NCBI RefSeq assembly: GCF_040105385.1
Contig: NZ_JBEDNQ010000001.1
Span: 620,001 to 684,000 of the forward strand
Source: Pseudonocardia nematodicida
Lineage (GTDB): Bacteria > Actinomycetota > Actinomycetes > Mycobacteriales > Pseudonocardiaceae
Reading direction: 5' to 3'
Length of the DNA: 64,000 nt
Under the pieces are notes generated by a model. It searched no databases. It was not told the DNA's origin and was given only the letters and a program-made list of their open reading frames with translations. Positions within the stretch are counted from its first letter, which is position 1. Each line of letters begins with the position of its first letter. Positions 15,941 to 24,838 of this stretch are shown here, piece by piece. The translations under genes and the position numbers were made by a program.

Positions 15941-18900
15941 TCAGCGCCTCTCGAGGTGCCCGAACCGGTGCCGGGTCCGGCTGATCGCCTGCTCGCGCAG
16001 CACGGTCAACAGCTCCCGCCGCCCGTCGACGAGGACCGGGGTGTCCACGATCGACGCCCCCGCCTCGACGGCCGCCGTCCGCAGCTCCGCCGGAACCGTG
16101 CCGAGCGCCCGGATCCGGCCACCCGGCTCCGGGGTCAGGGTCGCGCCGGCGTGCACCCCGCCCGGCAGGGCGCCGTCCGGGACACCGGGACCGTGCAGCC
16201 GGACCCCGACGCCGGCCGTCGCCGCGGTCAGCAGCACCCGCAGCACGTCCGCGCGGGTGGTGCCCTCGCCGGCCCACAGGGTCAGTGCCGGCAGCGGCCG
16301 GTAGCGGAAGACGTTGGACTCCGCGGCCAGCCCGGTCGGGTCGTGCTCGACCGAGAACTCGTCGCGCCAGGCCGCTACATCCGAGGCGGCCGCGCGTTCC
16401 AGGCGTTCCCGGTCCCCACGGTCCAGGTCGGACGCCGCATCCAGTACGCGGGCGGCGTCGCGCCCCGGCACGGCGGTCGCGACGGAACCGGCATCCGCCG
16501 ACGACTCGATGCCGGCCGCCGGCGCGGCCGGACCGTCGTGCCAGGTCCCGAACTGCGCGACGTAGTTCGGTCCGCCCGGCTTCGCGCCCGGGCCCAGCAC
16601 GGAACCCTTCCAGCCGCCGAACGACTGCCGCTGCACGATCGCGCCGGTGATGTGCCGGTTGACGTAGGCGTTGCCGACCTCGACCCGCTCCTCCCAGCGC
16701 GCGATCTCGTCCTCGTCGAGCGAGTGGATGCCGCCGGTGAGCCCGAACCCGGTGTCGTTCTGCCAGCGGATCGCCTGGTCCAGGTCCTTCGCCGCCATCA
16801 GGCCCAGCACCGGCCCGAAGCACTCGGTGCGGTGGAACCAGCTGCCCGGCGCCACCCAGGCCCGCACGCCCGGGCTCCAGAGCTTCTCCCCGAGCCGGCG
16901 CGGCTCGACCAGCCAGCGCTCGCCCGGCTCGAGGGTGGTCAGCGCCCGGACCAGCTTCTCGGAGGGGTCGTCGACGAGCGGGCCCATCGTCGTGGACAGG
17001 TCCGACCCCGGGCCGACCCGCAGTGTCCGGACGGCGTCGACGAGCTGGCGGCGCAGCCGCCGCCCGGTCTCCGAGCCGGTCGCGGCCGGCCCGACGAGGA
17101 TCGCCAGCGACGCGGCCGAGCACTTCTGTCCCGCGTGTCCGAACGCCGAGCGGACGAGGTCGGCCACGGCCAGGTCCGGGTCCGCCGCGGGTGTGATGAT
17201 CAGGGCGTTCTTGCCGCTGGTCTCGGCGACCAGGTTCAGGTCGGGCCGCCAGGACCGGAACAGCGCCGCGGTCTCCGACGATCCGGTGAGCACCACCCGG
17301 TCGACCTCGGGGTGGGTGACCAGCCGGCCTCCGGCGTCGCCCTCGTCTGTGGGCAGCAGCTGCAGCGCCTCTGCCGGGATCCCGCCGCGGTGCAGCGCCG
17401 CGACGCCCACCTCGGCACAGGCCCGCACCTGCGGTGCCGGCTTGAGCAGCACCGGCGCGCCCGCCGCGAGCGCGGCCAGGCAGCCCCCCAGCGGGATCGC
17501 GACCGGGAAGTTCCACGGCGGGGTCACGGCGACGACCCGGTCCGGGGTGAAGGGGGCACCGTCGAGCTCGGCGGCCCGCTCGGCGTAGTAGGCGGCGAAG
17601 TCGACCGCTTCGGAGATCTCCGGATCGGCCTCGGCGACGGTCTTGCCGCCCTCGGCGATCATCGTGGACAGCAGCGGGCCGCGCGCCGCGGCCAGCGCCC
17701 GGGCGGCCCGGCGCAGGATCGCGGCCCGCTCGGCGGCCGGCACGTCACGCCAGCCCGACTCGCGCGCCCGACGCACGGCGGCGTCCACCTCGGACGGATC
17801 GGTGACGACCGCGACCTCCGTCCGCGACGCGGTCACGGTCGCCGCCCGGCGGGCCCAGTCCCGGTTCGCCGGCAGCGAGGGATCGGTGTCCGGCTCGCCC
17901 ACGAAGCCGGGCGTGACGGGGCCGTCCGGCAGCGGACCGTCCTTGCCGACCGGCGCGTCGACGTTCCGGTCCTGGGTGCGGGCCGGGGTGTCGGCGACGG
18001 CGTCGCGGTCGCGCACCGACGCGAGGAACCGGTCCAGGTAGGACGACGGGCCCGCGTCCGGGGTGAACAGCGCGTAGAGGTAGCCCTCCGGCGAGGCGTT
18101 CTCCTCCAGCCGCCGGACCAGGTAGGACACCGCGGTGTCGAAGTCGCCGCGGTGCACCACCGGGGTGTAGAGGACGAGCTTCGACCCGGGCCCGGACTCC
18201 GGCAGGTCCTCGGCGACGGCCCGGGCGAACGCCGGCGCCATCCCCTGCAGCATCTCCAGGTCGAGCTGGGCGCGGGCACCGCGGGCCTCGGCGAGCTCGA
18301 GGGCGAGCGCCACGTGGTGCAGGTGGTGGCTGGCGACCCCGAGACGGAGCGGGTGCGAGCCGTGGACCGGCGCACCGCCGGCGACCGCGTGCCCGCCGAT
18401 CGCGCGGTCCAGCAGCCGGACGTAGTTGGCGTCCACCTCGGCCTTGGTCACGTACGGCGCCTGCGGCCAGTCGTGCACCTCGGCGTCGACCTTCTCCATG
18501 GCCAGGTTGGCGCCCTTGACCAGCCGCACCTTGATCGGCGCCCCGCCCGCCGCCGCACGACGGGCGGCGAACTCGCCGAGCTCGTCGAGCGCGGCGACCG
18601 AGTCGGGCAGGTAGGCCTGCAGCACGATCCCGGCCGGCAGGTCGCGGAACTCCGGGCGGGACAGCAGCGTGGTGAACAGCGCGACGGTCAGGTGGAGGTC
18701 CTTGTACTCCTCCATGTCCAGGTTCACGAACACGCCGCCGTCGCGGGCCTGGCGGTAGAGCGGCACCAACCGCTCGACCAGGCGGTCCCGGCTGCCCTCC
18801 AGGTCCCACGGGACGAGCTGGGAAGCCACCGACGACGCCTTCACCGACACGTGGTCGACGCCCTGGCGGCGCAGCAGCGCGATCGTCCGCTCCAGGCGGC

Positions 18901-19408
18901 GGTCGGCCTCGGCCTCGCCGAGCACCGCCTCGCCGAGCAGGTTGAGGTTGAGCCGATGCCCCTCGGCCTCCGCGGCGGCGAGCCGGCGGCGCAGCGAGCG
19001 CCCGCCGGCGTCGACGATCAGGTGGCCGACCAGCGACCGCAGCCGAGCCCTCGCGGCCGGGACGACGACGTGCGGCAGCGCGGGCGCCAGCCGCGCCCCG
19101 GCCCGCAGCAGCAACCGGTCGGTCCCGCCGACGAACCCGGGCAGCTCCGCCCCGGCCCCGGTCAGACGGGCCAGCTCACGCGCGGCGACCCGGTCGTCGG
19201 CGGGGCGGGCGACCCGGTCGACGAACCGCAGCGTGAAGTCGACCCCCGCGGGGTCGTGCATCAGCTCGGCGAGCCGGGCCGTCGGGTCGTCACGCCCGAC
19301 GGCCGGGTCGGATCCGGTGCGCTCGGTCCAGCGGCGCACGCGCGCGACGGCGCGCTCGATCAGCGCGTCGTCGAGCGCGGGGACGGGGTGGGTGGATTGC
19401 ACGCTCAC
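15941..19408 (-). CDS. putA: Bifunctional proline dehydrogenase / L-glutamate gamma-semialdehyde dehydrogenase
   Basis: 1155 aa enzyme that oxidises proline to pyrroline-5-carboxylate (FAD) and then to glutamate (NAD). The N-terminal ~470 residues are the proline dehydrogenase barrel (VNLDMEEYKDL, RLVKGANLAMEKVD). The aldehyde dehydrogenase domain spans about residues 530-970 with TPPWNFPVAIPLGGCLAALA, the Glu region AETSGKNALI and catalytic Cys763 in GQKCSA. A ~150-residue C-terminal tail follows, as in long PutA proteins. There is no N-terminal DNA-binding domain, so it is not a self-repressor; the palindrome just upstream is the likely control point. GTG start. Confidence 0.93.
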   Translation of the reverse strand: MSVQSTHPVPALDDALIERAVARVRRWTERTGSDPAVGRDDPTARLAELMHDPAGVDFTLRFVDRVARPADDRVAARELARLTGAGAELPGFVGGTDRLLLRAGARLAPALPHVVVPAARARLRSLVGHLIVDAGGRSLRRRLAAAEAEGHRLNLNLLGEAVLGEAEADRRLERTIALLRRQGVDHVSVKASSVASQLVPWDLEGSRDRLVERLVPLYRQARDGGVFVNLDMEEYKDLHLTVALFTTLLSRPEFRDLPAGIVLQAYLPDSVAALDELGEFAARRAAAGGAPIKVRLVKGANLAMEKVDAEVHDWPQAPYVTKAEVDANYVRLLDRAIGGHAVAGGAPVHGSHPLRLGVASHHLHHVALALELAEARGARAQLDLEMLQGMAPAFARAVAEDLPESGPGSKLVLYTPVVHRGDFDTAVSYLVRRLEENASPEGYLYALFTPDAGPSSYLDRFLASVRDRDAVADTPARTQDRNVDAPVGKDGPLPDGPVTPGFVGEPDTDPSLPANRDWARRAATVTASRTEVAVVTDPSEVDAAVRRARESGWRDVPAAERAAILRRAARALAAARGPLLSTMIAEGGKTVAEADPEISEAVDFAAYYAERAAELDGAPFTPDRVVAVTPPWNFPVAIPLGGCLAALAAGAPVLLKPAPQVRACAEVGVAALHRGGIPAEALQLLPTDEGDAGGRLVTHPEVDRVVLTGSSETAALFRSWRPDLNLVAETSGKNALIITPAADPDLAVADLVRSAFGHAGQKCSAASLAILVGPAATGSETGRRLRRQLVDAVRTLRVGPGSDLSTTMGPLVDDPSEKLVRALTTLEPGERWLVEPRRLGEKLWSPGVRAWVAPGSWFHRTECFGPVLGLMAAKDLDQAIRWQNDTGFGLTGGIHSLDEDEIARWEERVEVGNAYVNRHITGAIVQRQSFGGWKGSVLGPGAKPGGPNYVAQFGTWHDGPAAPAAGIESSADAGSVATAVPGRDAARVLDAASDLDRGDRERLERAAASDVAAWRDEFSVEHDPTGLAAESNVFRYRPLPALTLWAGEGTTRADVLRVLLTAATAGVGVRLHGPGVPDGALPGGVHAGATLTPEPGGRIRALGTVPAELRTAAVEAGASIVDTPVLVDGRRELLTVLREQAISRTRHRFGHLERR

Positions 19409-19427
19409 GCCGCACAGTCTGGACCAA

Positions 19428-19460
19428 TGTCAGGACCGTGTCACGTTCATGGTCCTGACA
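19428..19460. promoter_or_regulatory. Inverted repeat upstream of putA, candidate operator
   Basis: TGTCAGGACC (19428-19437) and GGTCCTGACA (19451-19460) are a perfect 10-bp inverted repeat with a 13-base spacer, centred about 36 bases before the putA start. The centre-to-centre spacing of about two turns suits a dimeric regulator. No putA regulator gene is adjacent, so it would act in trans. Confidence 0.5.
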
Positions 19461-19475
19461 ATTCGGGGACGGCGG

Positions 19476-20153
19476 TCACGACTCGTCGAGATCGGCCCCG
19501 GGCAGCGGGCCCAGCATCGCGAACGCGTCGAGGTGGGGCTCGACATCGCCGCGCTCGACCCAGGACCGCAGCTGGGCCGCCGAGCGGCGGGTGACCAGGG
19601 CGCGGGCCAGGTGGAAGTCCGTCGTGCGGACGACGACGGCCGCGTCGCCCTCCTCGCCGGACGACACCCACCGCCATCCGTCCCCGACCAGCGCGATCGG
19701 CGGCAGGTCGGCGGCCTCGGCCCGGAACCGGCCGGCGAACTTGTCGCGCAACGCGTGCAGGCCGGGGGTGTGCTGGGCGCCCGGCTCACCGAGCGCGCCG
19801 CGCAGGTCCTGCTCGTGGATGATCACGTCGCCGAGCGGACGGGTGGTGTGGGCCCGCATCCAGTCCTGCATCGGACCGGTCAGCGACTCCCACTCGGCGA
19901 CGAGCTCGCCGACGTCGCGGTCCCGCCGCCGCTCGACCTGCGCCCGGGTCCACCGCTCGTTGTGGTCGTCCGGCTCGTCGCCCGCGACGACGTCCGCACC
20001 GAGGCCGACCATGTGCGAGAACAGGTCCCGCACGGTCCAGTCCGGGCAGGCCGGGACGGTCAGCCCGGACCGGTCGGCCGGCAGGTCCCGGACCAGGTCG
20101 ATCACCCGGCGCTGGGCCCGGGTCCATTCCTCGATCTCGTCGATGCCGCTCAC
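19476..20153 (-). CDS. Maleylpyruvate isomerase-family (mycothiol-dependent, DinB-like) protein
   Basis: 225 aa from GTG 20153, which has GGTGGGA about 9 bases upstream; the ATG three codons earlier lacks room for one, and longer starts add unconserved sequence. CPDWTVRDLFSHMVGLGADVV followed later by DVIIHEQDLRGALG is the pattern of the TIGR03083/MDMPI family, where three histidines bind a metal. Family members use mycothiol or are uncharacterised detoxification enzymes; the real substrate is unknown. It stands alone on the minus strand upstream of putA and is divergent from the QYGG-rich membrane protein gene. Confidence 0.78.
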   Translation of the reverse strand: MSGIDEIEEWTRAQRRVIDLVRDLPADRSGLTVPACPDWTVRDLFSHMVGLGADVVAGDEPDDHNERWTRAQVERRRDRDVGELVAEWESLTGPMQDWMRAHTTRPLGDVIIHEQDLRGALGEPGAQHTPGLHALRDKFAGRFRAEAADLPPIALVGDGWRWVSSGEEGDAAVVVRTTDFHLARALVTRRSAAQLRSWVERGDVEPHLDAFAMLGPLPGADLDES

Positions 20154-20319
20154 GCCGGGCATCCCACCACGGTCCGCGTGCCGTCGCAGGCGGAACACCG
20201 GCACCCCTCGGGCGGGCGGTTCGGTTGGACCTGCGGCGCACGTGCCGGGATCATCGGCCCAGAGCATCGTCGGCAGCGCCGAGGGCCCGTCGCGGGCCGG
20301 GTCGGCGGAGAGGACCACC

Positions 20320-21198
20320 GTGAGCAGCCCACCGCCCTACCCGGGTCAGCCGGGTGACCCGCAGGACCCCGACCGGCCGGAGCGGCCCGTTCAGGGCGAG
20401 GCCGGGTCCGGTGACCAGCCGACCCAGCAGTACGACGCGGGCCACGGCGGCGCGCAGGCCGCCGGGCAGCAGGGGACGCAGGGGATGCCGCAGTACGGCG
20501 GGCAGGAGGGGTACGGCGGGGCGCACTACGGCGGGCAGCCCTACGGCGGTTCCCCGCCCGGCGATCAGCAGTACGGCGGCGCCGGGCAGTACGGCCAGCA
20601 GTACGGCGCCCCCCAGTACGGCGGTCCCGGGCAGTACGGCCAGCAGTACGGCCAGCAGTACGGCGGCCCTCAGCAGGGTGACCCGCAGTACGGGGCCCAG
20701 CAGCCCTACGGCGGGCCGCAGTACGGCAGCCCCCAGCACGGCGACCAGCAGCAGTACGGCGGCTACCCGGCACGCCCCGCCGGCACCGACGGCGGCTACG
20801 GCTACGGCGGCGGCGGTCAGGGCGCCCCGCCGCGCAACGGCGTCGGGACCGCCGCGCTGGTGTTCGGCATCCTCGCCCTGCTGTCCGCGATCGTCCTGAT
20901 CGGCGGCGTGCTGGGCCTGGTCGCCGTCGCGCTCGGCATCATCGGCATCTCCCGCGCCGCCCGGGGTGTCGCCACCAACCGCGGCGTGGCCATCAGCGGT
21001 CTGGTGCTGGGCCTGCTGGGCATCATCGGGTCGGTACTGGTCGTCGTGTTCGCCGTCGGGATCTTCAACCAGGTCGGCGGTGGCGAGTTCTACGACTGCG
21101 TCCAACGGGCCGGGAGCGACCAGGCCGCGATCGAGCAGTGCCAGCGCGACTTCCAGGACCAGCTGGAGCGGCAGGTCCAGGAGCCCGGCGGCTCCTGA
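20320..21198 (+). CDS. DUF4190-type membrane protein with QYGG-rich low-complexity N-terminus
   Basis: 292 aa. Residues ~1-175 are a disordered Gly/Gln/Tyr/Pro region with many QYGG, QYGQ and PQYG repeats. Two hydrophobic helices follow (VGTAALVFGILALLSAIVLIG and VLGLLGIIGSVLVVVFAVGIF), as in DUF4190 membrane proteins. A short C-terminal part has two cysteines (YDCVQRAG, EQCQRD) and acidic/basic helix residues. GTG 20320 has GGAGAGGA upstream. The aromatic Gln/Gly repeats resemble condensate-forming low-complexity domains. Function unknown; proteins of this build are common in actinobacterial envelopes. Confidence 0.75.
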   Translation: MSSPPPYPGQPGDPQDPDRPERPVQGEAGSGDQPTQQYDAGHGGAQAAGQQGTQGMPQYGGQEGYGGAHYGGQPYGGSPPGDQQYGGAGQYGQQYGAPQYGGPGQYGQQYGQQYGGPQQGDPQYGAQQPYGGPQYGSPQHGDQQQYGGYPARPAGTDGGYGYGGGGQGAPPRNGVGTAALVFGILALLSAIVLIGGVLGLVAVALGIIGISRAARGVATNRGVAISGLVLGLLGIIGSVLVVVFAVGIFNQVGGGEFYDCVQRAGSDQAAIEQCQRDFQDQLERQVQEPGGS

Positions 21199-21271
21199 CC
21201 GCGCTGGGGCGCACGAGGGGCGCGGCGCGATCGGACGCGCGCCCCGGCCACGGCCCGGCGAGACTGGCCGG

Positions 21272-21709
21272 GTGCTGACCGCCGCCGTCGTCCAGGCCGC
21301 CGCGACGCTGTTCCTGACCGGGGTGGCCTGGACGGTCCAGGCCGTGGTCTACCCGGCGTTCGCGCACGTCCCGGCGGGTGCGGCGTGGCGGCGGCACCAC
21401 GAGACGCACAGCCGCGCGATCACCGCGGTGGTCGGGCCGCCGTGGGTCGTCCAAGGCGTCGCCACCGCCGTCCTGCTGGTCCTCGCCCCCCGCGAACCTC
21501 TGGTGTGGACGGTGGCGGTGCTCGCCGCGGCCGGCGTCGCCGTCACCCTGCCCGCCGCCTCCCTGCACGGCCGGCTCGACCCGCACACCGCGCCGGACGG
21601 CCTGCGCCGCCTGCTGCGGCTCAACCTGGCCCGGGCCCTGGTCTGGTCCGCCGGGTCGGTCGCGGCCGGCCTGCTCGTGCTGGGCGTCACGTCCCCGGGG
21701 TCGCCGTGA
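21272..21709 (+). CDS. Small integral membrane protein, unknown function
   Basis: 145 aa from GTG 21272, with about four hydrophobic helices (AAVVQAAATLFLTGVAWTVQ; VVGPPWVVQGVATAVLLVL; LVWTVAVLAAAGVAVTLPA; LVWSAGSVAAGLLVLGV). Between helices 1 and 2 is a polar motif, YPAFAHVP...WRRHHETHSRAI, with several histidines that could bind a metal or haem. It begins 73 bases after the QYGG-rich gene and ends 26 bases before the deacetylase gene, so the three could be one operon. I do not recognise a named family. Confidence 0.65.
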   Translation: MLTAAVVQAAATLFLTGVAWTVQAVVYPAFAHVPAGAAWRRHHETHSRAITAVVGPPWVVQGVATAVLLVLAPREPLVWTVAVLAAAGVAVTLPAASLHGRLDPHTAPDGLRRLLRLNLARALVWSAGSVAAGLLVLGVTSPGSP

Positions 21710-21735
21710 GCGGCACGCGGTGGTCGGATGGAGCC

Positions 21736-22509
21736 GTGTCCGAGCAGACCGACAGCACCGACCGCACCGCCTCCGACGACCGCGCGCACACCCGCATCGA
21801 CCGGGCGCTGGTGATCGCCGCGCACCCCGACGACATCGACTTCTCCTGCAGCGGCACCGTCGCCGTCTGGACCGACGCCGGCGTCGACGTCACCTACTGC
21901 CTGGTCACCGACGGCGACGCCGGCGGCTTCGACCCGGCGGTGCCGCGCTCGGACATCGCCGGGATCCGGCAGGCCGAGCAGCGCAAGGCGGCGGCCGCCT
22001 GCGGCGTCACCGACGTGGTGTTCCTGGGGTACCCCGACGGCCGGCTCACGGTCACCCTGGAGCTGCGCCGCGACCTGGCCCGGGTGATCCGGCAGGTCCG
22101 GCCGGACCGGGTCGTCGTGCCGCAGCCGGTGCGCGACCTGCGGAGCATGTACGGCAGCCACCCCGACCACACCGCCACCGGCGAGGCCGCGCTGTGCGCC
22201 GTCTACCCGGACGCTCGCAACCCCTGGGCCCACCCGGAGCTGGCCGCCGAGGGCCTCGAGGCGCACACCGTGCCCGAGGTGTGGGTGCTCGGCGGCGCCC
22301 CGGACGACGACCCGGACGGGGCCCGGCACGTCGACATCACGGGCACGTTCGACCGCAAGATCGCCGCGCTGCGGGCGCACGAGAGCCAGACCGCGCACAT
22401 GACCGACCTCGAGGACATGCTCGGCCGGTGGGCCGGCTCCCAGGCGACGCGCGCCGGGTTCCCGCACGGCACGCTCGTCGAGTCGTTCCACCGCCTCGAC
22501 ACCCGCTGA
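21736..22509 (+). CDS. PIG-L family deacetylase (MshB/Mca-like)
   Basis: 257 aa zinc-dependent N-acetyl-sugar deacetylase or mycothiol-conjugate amidase family. The metal motif AHPDD lies near residue 33 and the second site is GSHPDHTATG. GTG 21736 has GGATGGAG upstream. In actinobacteria this family includes MshB (mycothiol synthesis) and Mca (mycothiol S-conjugate amidase); the short length and C-terminus do not decide between them, and other GlcNAc-ester substrates are possible. It is the last plus-strand gene before a convergent regulatory pair. Confidence 0.8.
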   Translation: MSEQTDSTDRTASDDRAHTRIDRALVIAAHPDDIDFSCSGTVAVWTDAGVDVTYCLVTDGDAGGFDPAVPRSDIAGIRQAEQRKAAAACGVTDVVFLGYPDGRLTVTLELRRDLARVIRQVRPDRVVVPQPVRDLRSMYGSHPDHTATGEAALCAVYPDARNPWAHPELAAEGLEAHTVPEVWVLGGAPDDDPDGARHVDITGTFDRKIAALRAHESQTAHMTDLEDMLGRWAGSQATRAGFPHGTLVESFHRLDTR

Positions 22510-22534
22510 GCGGGACCGGCGCCCGCGCCCGTGG

Positions 22535-23473
22535 TCAGGCCGCGGCGCGGATCCGGACGTGCGTGCCCTCCACGTCGGCCCAGACGTGCAGCAGGTCGCA
22601 CAGCTGGCGGGCGATCCAGATCCCCCGTCCGTGCTCGGCCCCGGGGTCCGGCGGTGCGAGCCCGGGCAGCGGGTCGGCGAGGGTGCCGGAGTCGTGGATC
22701 TCGCAGACGACGTCGGCGTCCGGGGTCCAGAGCATCAGCCGGGCCTTCCCGCCGCCGTGCTGCACGGCGTTCGTCGCGACCTCGTTGACCGCCACCGTCA
22801 CGTCCTCGGCCCGGCTCCGCGTGAACCCCTGCTCGCGCATCGCCCGGTCGACCGCCGCGCGGACGTCCCGCAGCCGGACGCCGTCGAACGCGAGGTCCAC
22901 CAGTGGCGGCCCGAGCTCGGCCGGGACCGGTGCGGGCCGCTCGGCGAGCAGCCGCCGCGGGTCGCACGCCTCGCCGGTCGGCACCAGGTCGCCGTCGTGC
23001 AGGTCGAACGGGTGCGCGGCGCGGGCGGCCGGCACGAGCGGCTGGGGCAGCTCGTCCGGGAAGAAGCAGAGCAGCTCCAGCGGCAGGTCGGCCAGCGCGA
23101 CGTGCACCGCCGCCTCGATCTCGTTCCAGTAGGCGTCCGCGCCGCTGTGCACGGCCGCGTGTTCGGCGACCACGGTGAGCGGGCCGCCGATGCGTTCGGC
23201 GTGGGCACGCAGCACCCGGGCCGCGCGCACCGCGTCCGTCTGTCCCGACGGGCCGTCGGGCCCGGCCTGCCGCTCCAGCCGGAGCAGGCCGGCGACCGCG
23301 TCGGCGCCGAGCTCGTCGGCCACCCGGCCCCGCAGCGCGACCTCGGTGGCCGGCCGCAGCTCGACCGCGACGGTGCCGCCCTCGCGCAGCGCGCCGACGA
23401 CGACGTCGCCCAGCCGGGCGTGCAGGTCGGTGTCGCCGGAGTACCAGCACAGGGCGTGGCGCAGCGCGGTCAC
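22535..23473 (-). CDS. MEDS domain-histidine kinase-like ATPase (RsbW-type) regulator
   Basis: 312 aa with two domains. The N-terminal ~190 residues (LCWYSGDTDLHARLGDVVVG...CFFPDELPQP) resemble the MEDS/DcmR sensory domain. The C-terminus is an HATPase of the anti-sigma/RsbW kind: N-box NEVATNAVQHGGG, G1 box EIHDSGTLADP and G2 box EHGRGIWIARQL. No histidine phospho-acceptor domain is present, so it is more likely a serine kinase/anti-sigma factor than a sensor kinase. Its GTG overlaps the stop of the upstream MEDS-STAS gene by 4 bases, so the pair is translated together and probably acts as one switch. Confidence 0.78.
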   Translation of the reverse strand: MTALRHALCWYSGDTDLHARLGDVVVGALREGGTVAVELRPATEVALRGRVADELGADAVAGLLRLERQAGPDGPSGQTDAVRAARVLRAHAERIGGPLTVVAEHAAVHSGADAYWNEIEAAVHVALADLPLELLCFFPDELPQPLVPAARAAHPFDLHDGDLVPTGEACDPRRLLAERPAPVPAELGPPLVDLAFDGVRLRDVRAAVDRAMREQGFTRSRAEDVTVAVNEVATNAVQHGGGKARLMLWTPDADVVCEIHDSGTLADPLPGLAPPDPGAEHGRGIWIARQLCDLLHVWADVEGTHVRIRAAA

Positions 23474-24393
23474 CCCGCACCTCCTGCCGCGAGCGCCAGC
23501 GCGTCGGCCGTGCACAGCGCGGTCCGGTCCCGCACCTTCATCTCGAGCTGGGGGGCGAAGGCGGCGCCGCACCGGTCGAGCAGCCGGGCGATCCCCGGCC
23601 GCACGTTGTCCAGCCGCAGGCGCAGCGTCACCGGGAGCTCCTCGGCCGCGTGCACGACGCTCACCGCCGACGCGACGTCGCAGAACCGCAGCGAGGCCAG
23701 ATCGACCGACAGCACGTCGTTGTCGACGTCGCCGCGCGCGATCCGGTCCAGGTAGCGGCCGATCACCCGGCGCATCAGCGGCCGGTTGACGTGGTCGACC
23801 TCGCCGGCCAGCCGGATCCGGTCCGGGGCGGACTCGGTGATCCGCAGCAGGCTGTCGTCGTAGACCGGGGGCGACTCGATCTCGACGGCGTGCAGCCGGC
23901 GCATGGTCGCGATCAGGTCGTCCGGGTAGCGGGCGTGGTCGTAGATGCACAGTCCGTGCACGGGCCGGCCGCGCATGGCGTCGTCGAGGACCTGGTCGTA
24001 CTCGTCGAGCCGCTGCCCGCCCTCGCGGGTCAGGCCGTGGTTCATCTGGCCGGTGAACCGCAACCCGTTCCAGCCGTCGTCGATGGCGGACTGCATGTTG
24101 TGCTCGAGCACGCCGCCCAGCTCGTCCATCGGGGCCAGCAGCGCGGCCCGGGTGAACTCCTGCGGCACGAGCTGGAACTGGCCGGTGCGCAGCGGTTCGG
24201 TGACGTCGACGCCGTCGTCGCACAGCCGGGCGAGCACCGCGTCGGCGGTGTCGTCGTCGAAGTAGGACACACGCTCCCCGGCGGCCAGCCCACCGGCGAG
24301 GAACTGCGACACCATCTCGCACATCTGCTCGTCGCCGACCGGCACGGCGAGGACGTGCGACGACGGGTCGGCACGCTCCGGAGTCACGGTCAC
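23470..24393 (-). CDS. MEDS domain-STAS domain anti-anti-sigma-like protein
   Basis: 307 aa. An MEDS sensory domain covers about residues 10-190 (HVLAVPVGDEQMCEMVSQFL; ERVSYFDDDTADAVLARL; GLCIYDHARYPDDLIATM). A STAS domain follows (RIRLAGEVDHVNRPLMRRVI; VLSVDLASLRFCDVASAV). At the usual phospho-serine position the motif reads CDVASA instead of the classic DSSG, so phosphorylation may be lost or moved. GTG 24393 is chosen for the GGGGGT 5 bases upstream; an in-frame GTG two codons on is possible. It overlaps and precedes the MEDS-ATPase gene, giving a self-contained partner-switching module. Confidence 0.75.
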   Translation of the reverse strand: MTVTPERADPSSHVLAVPVGDEQMCEMVSQFLAGGLAAGERVSYFDDDTADAVLARLCDDGVDVTEPLRTGQFQLVPQEFTRAALLAPMDELGGVLEHNMQSAIDDGWNGLRFTGQMNHGLTREGGQRLDEYDQVLDDAMRGRPVHGLCIYDHARYPDDLIATMRRLHAVEIESPPVYDDSLLRITESAPDRIRLAGEVDHVNRPLMRRVIGRYLDRIARGDVDNDVLSVDLASLRFCDVASAVSVVHAAEELPVTLRLRLDNVRPGIARLLDRCGAAFAPQLEMKVRDRTALCTADALALAAGGAG

Positions 24394-24576
24394 CCGGTAC
24401 CCCCGTCGCTCCTGGTGATCACAGAGACACGATAGGTGGTCACCTCTCCGGACGCGAGTGGTGGGGTCGATCACTCCGACCGGGTTCCGTGCAAGGTGCG
24501 CCGAGGCGTAGAGTTAGCCGGACCGAACTCCTCTGTTCGGGATGCGCTCACCGCGCGTCGGCGAGAGGTGGTCACC

Positions 24577-24807
24577 ATGTTCCGAGCCGCTCCGGCCCGA
24601 GGCACCGTCTCCGTGCGGCCGGTCGCGCTGGCCGGGCTGCTCATGGTCCTGCTCGCCGCCGCCACGATCGCCTCCGTACACACCGCCCCGGCCGCGGTCA
24701 CGCTGCTGCTGGCCGCCGCCGCGCTGAGCGTGCGGCCGCTCGTCGTGCTGCACCACCGCCGCGCCGCACCGGCGGCCGAGGTCCCGGCGGTCCGGCCCAC
24801 CTCCTGA
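24577..24807 (+). CDS. Small membrane protein, hypothetical
   Basis: 76 aa with two hydrophobic helices, LAGLLMVLLAAATIASV and AVTLLLAAAALSVRPLVVL, and a basic, Pro-rich tail on the presumed cytosolic side. GAGAGGTGGT precedes ATG 24577. It is divergent from the MEDS pair and convergent with the alcohol dehydrogenase gene. No family recognised. An imperfect inverted repeat CCGAAC/GTTCGG (24523-24540) lies upstream. Confidence 0.5.
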   Translation: MFRAAPARGTVSVRPVALAGLLMVLLAAATIASVHTAPAAVTLLLAAAALSVRPLVVLHHRRAAPAAEVPAVRPTS

Positions 24808-24838
24808 CGGCGGTCGGCCGGCGCCCCGGACCGCCTCC

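Noticed and set aside
15512..19594. Plus-strand open frame of 1360 codons opposite putA
   Set aside because: It mirrors putA exactly, shows no family motif, and is rich in Arg/Pro/Gly/Val. Such antisense frames are common when third positions are almost always G or C.
21736..22509. Calling this PIG-L protein specifically mshB or mca
   Set aside because: Metal motifs are shared by the whole family and I see no residue that separates the two functions.
24523..24540. Possible LexA/SOS box CCGAAC-N6-GTTCGG
   Set aside because: The actinobacterial SOS box has a 4-base spacer and TCGAAC/GTTCGA arms; spacing and outer bases differ, and the gene downstream is not a repair gene.
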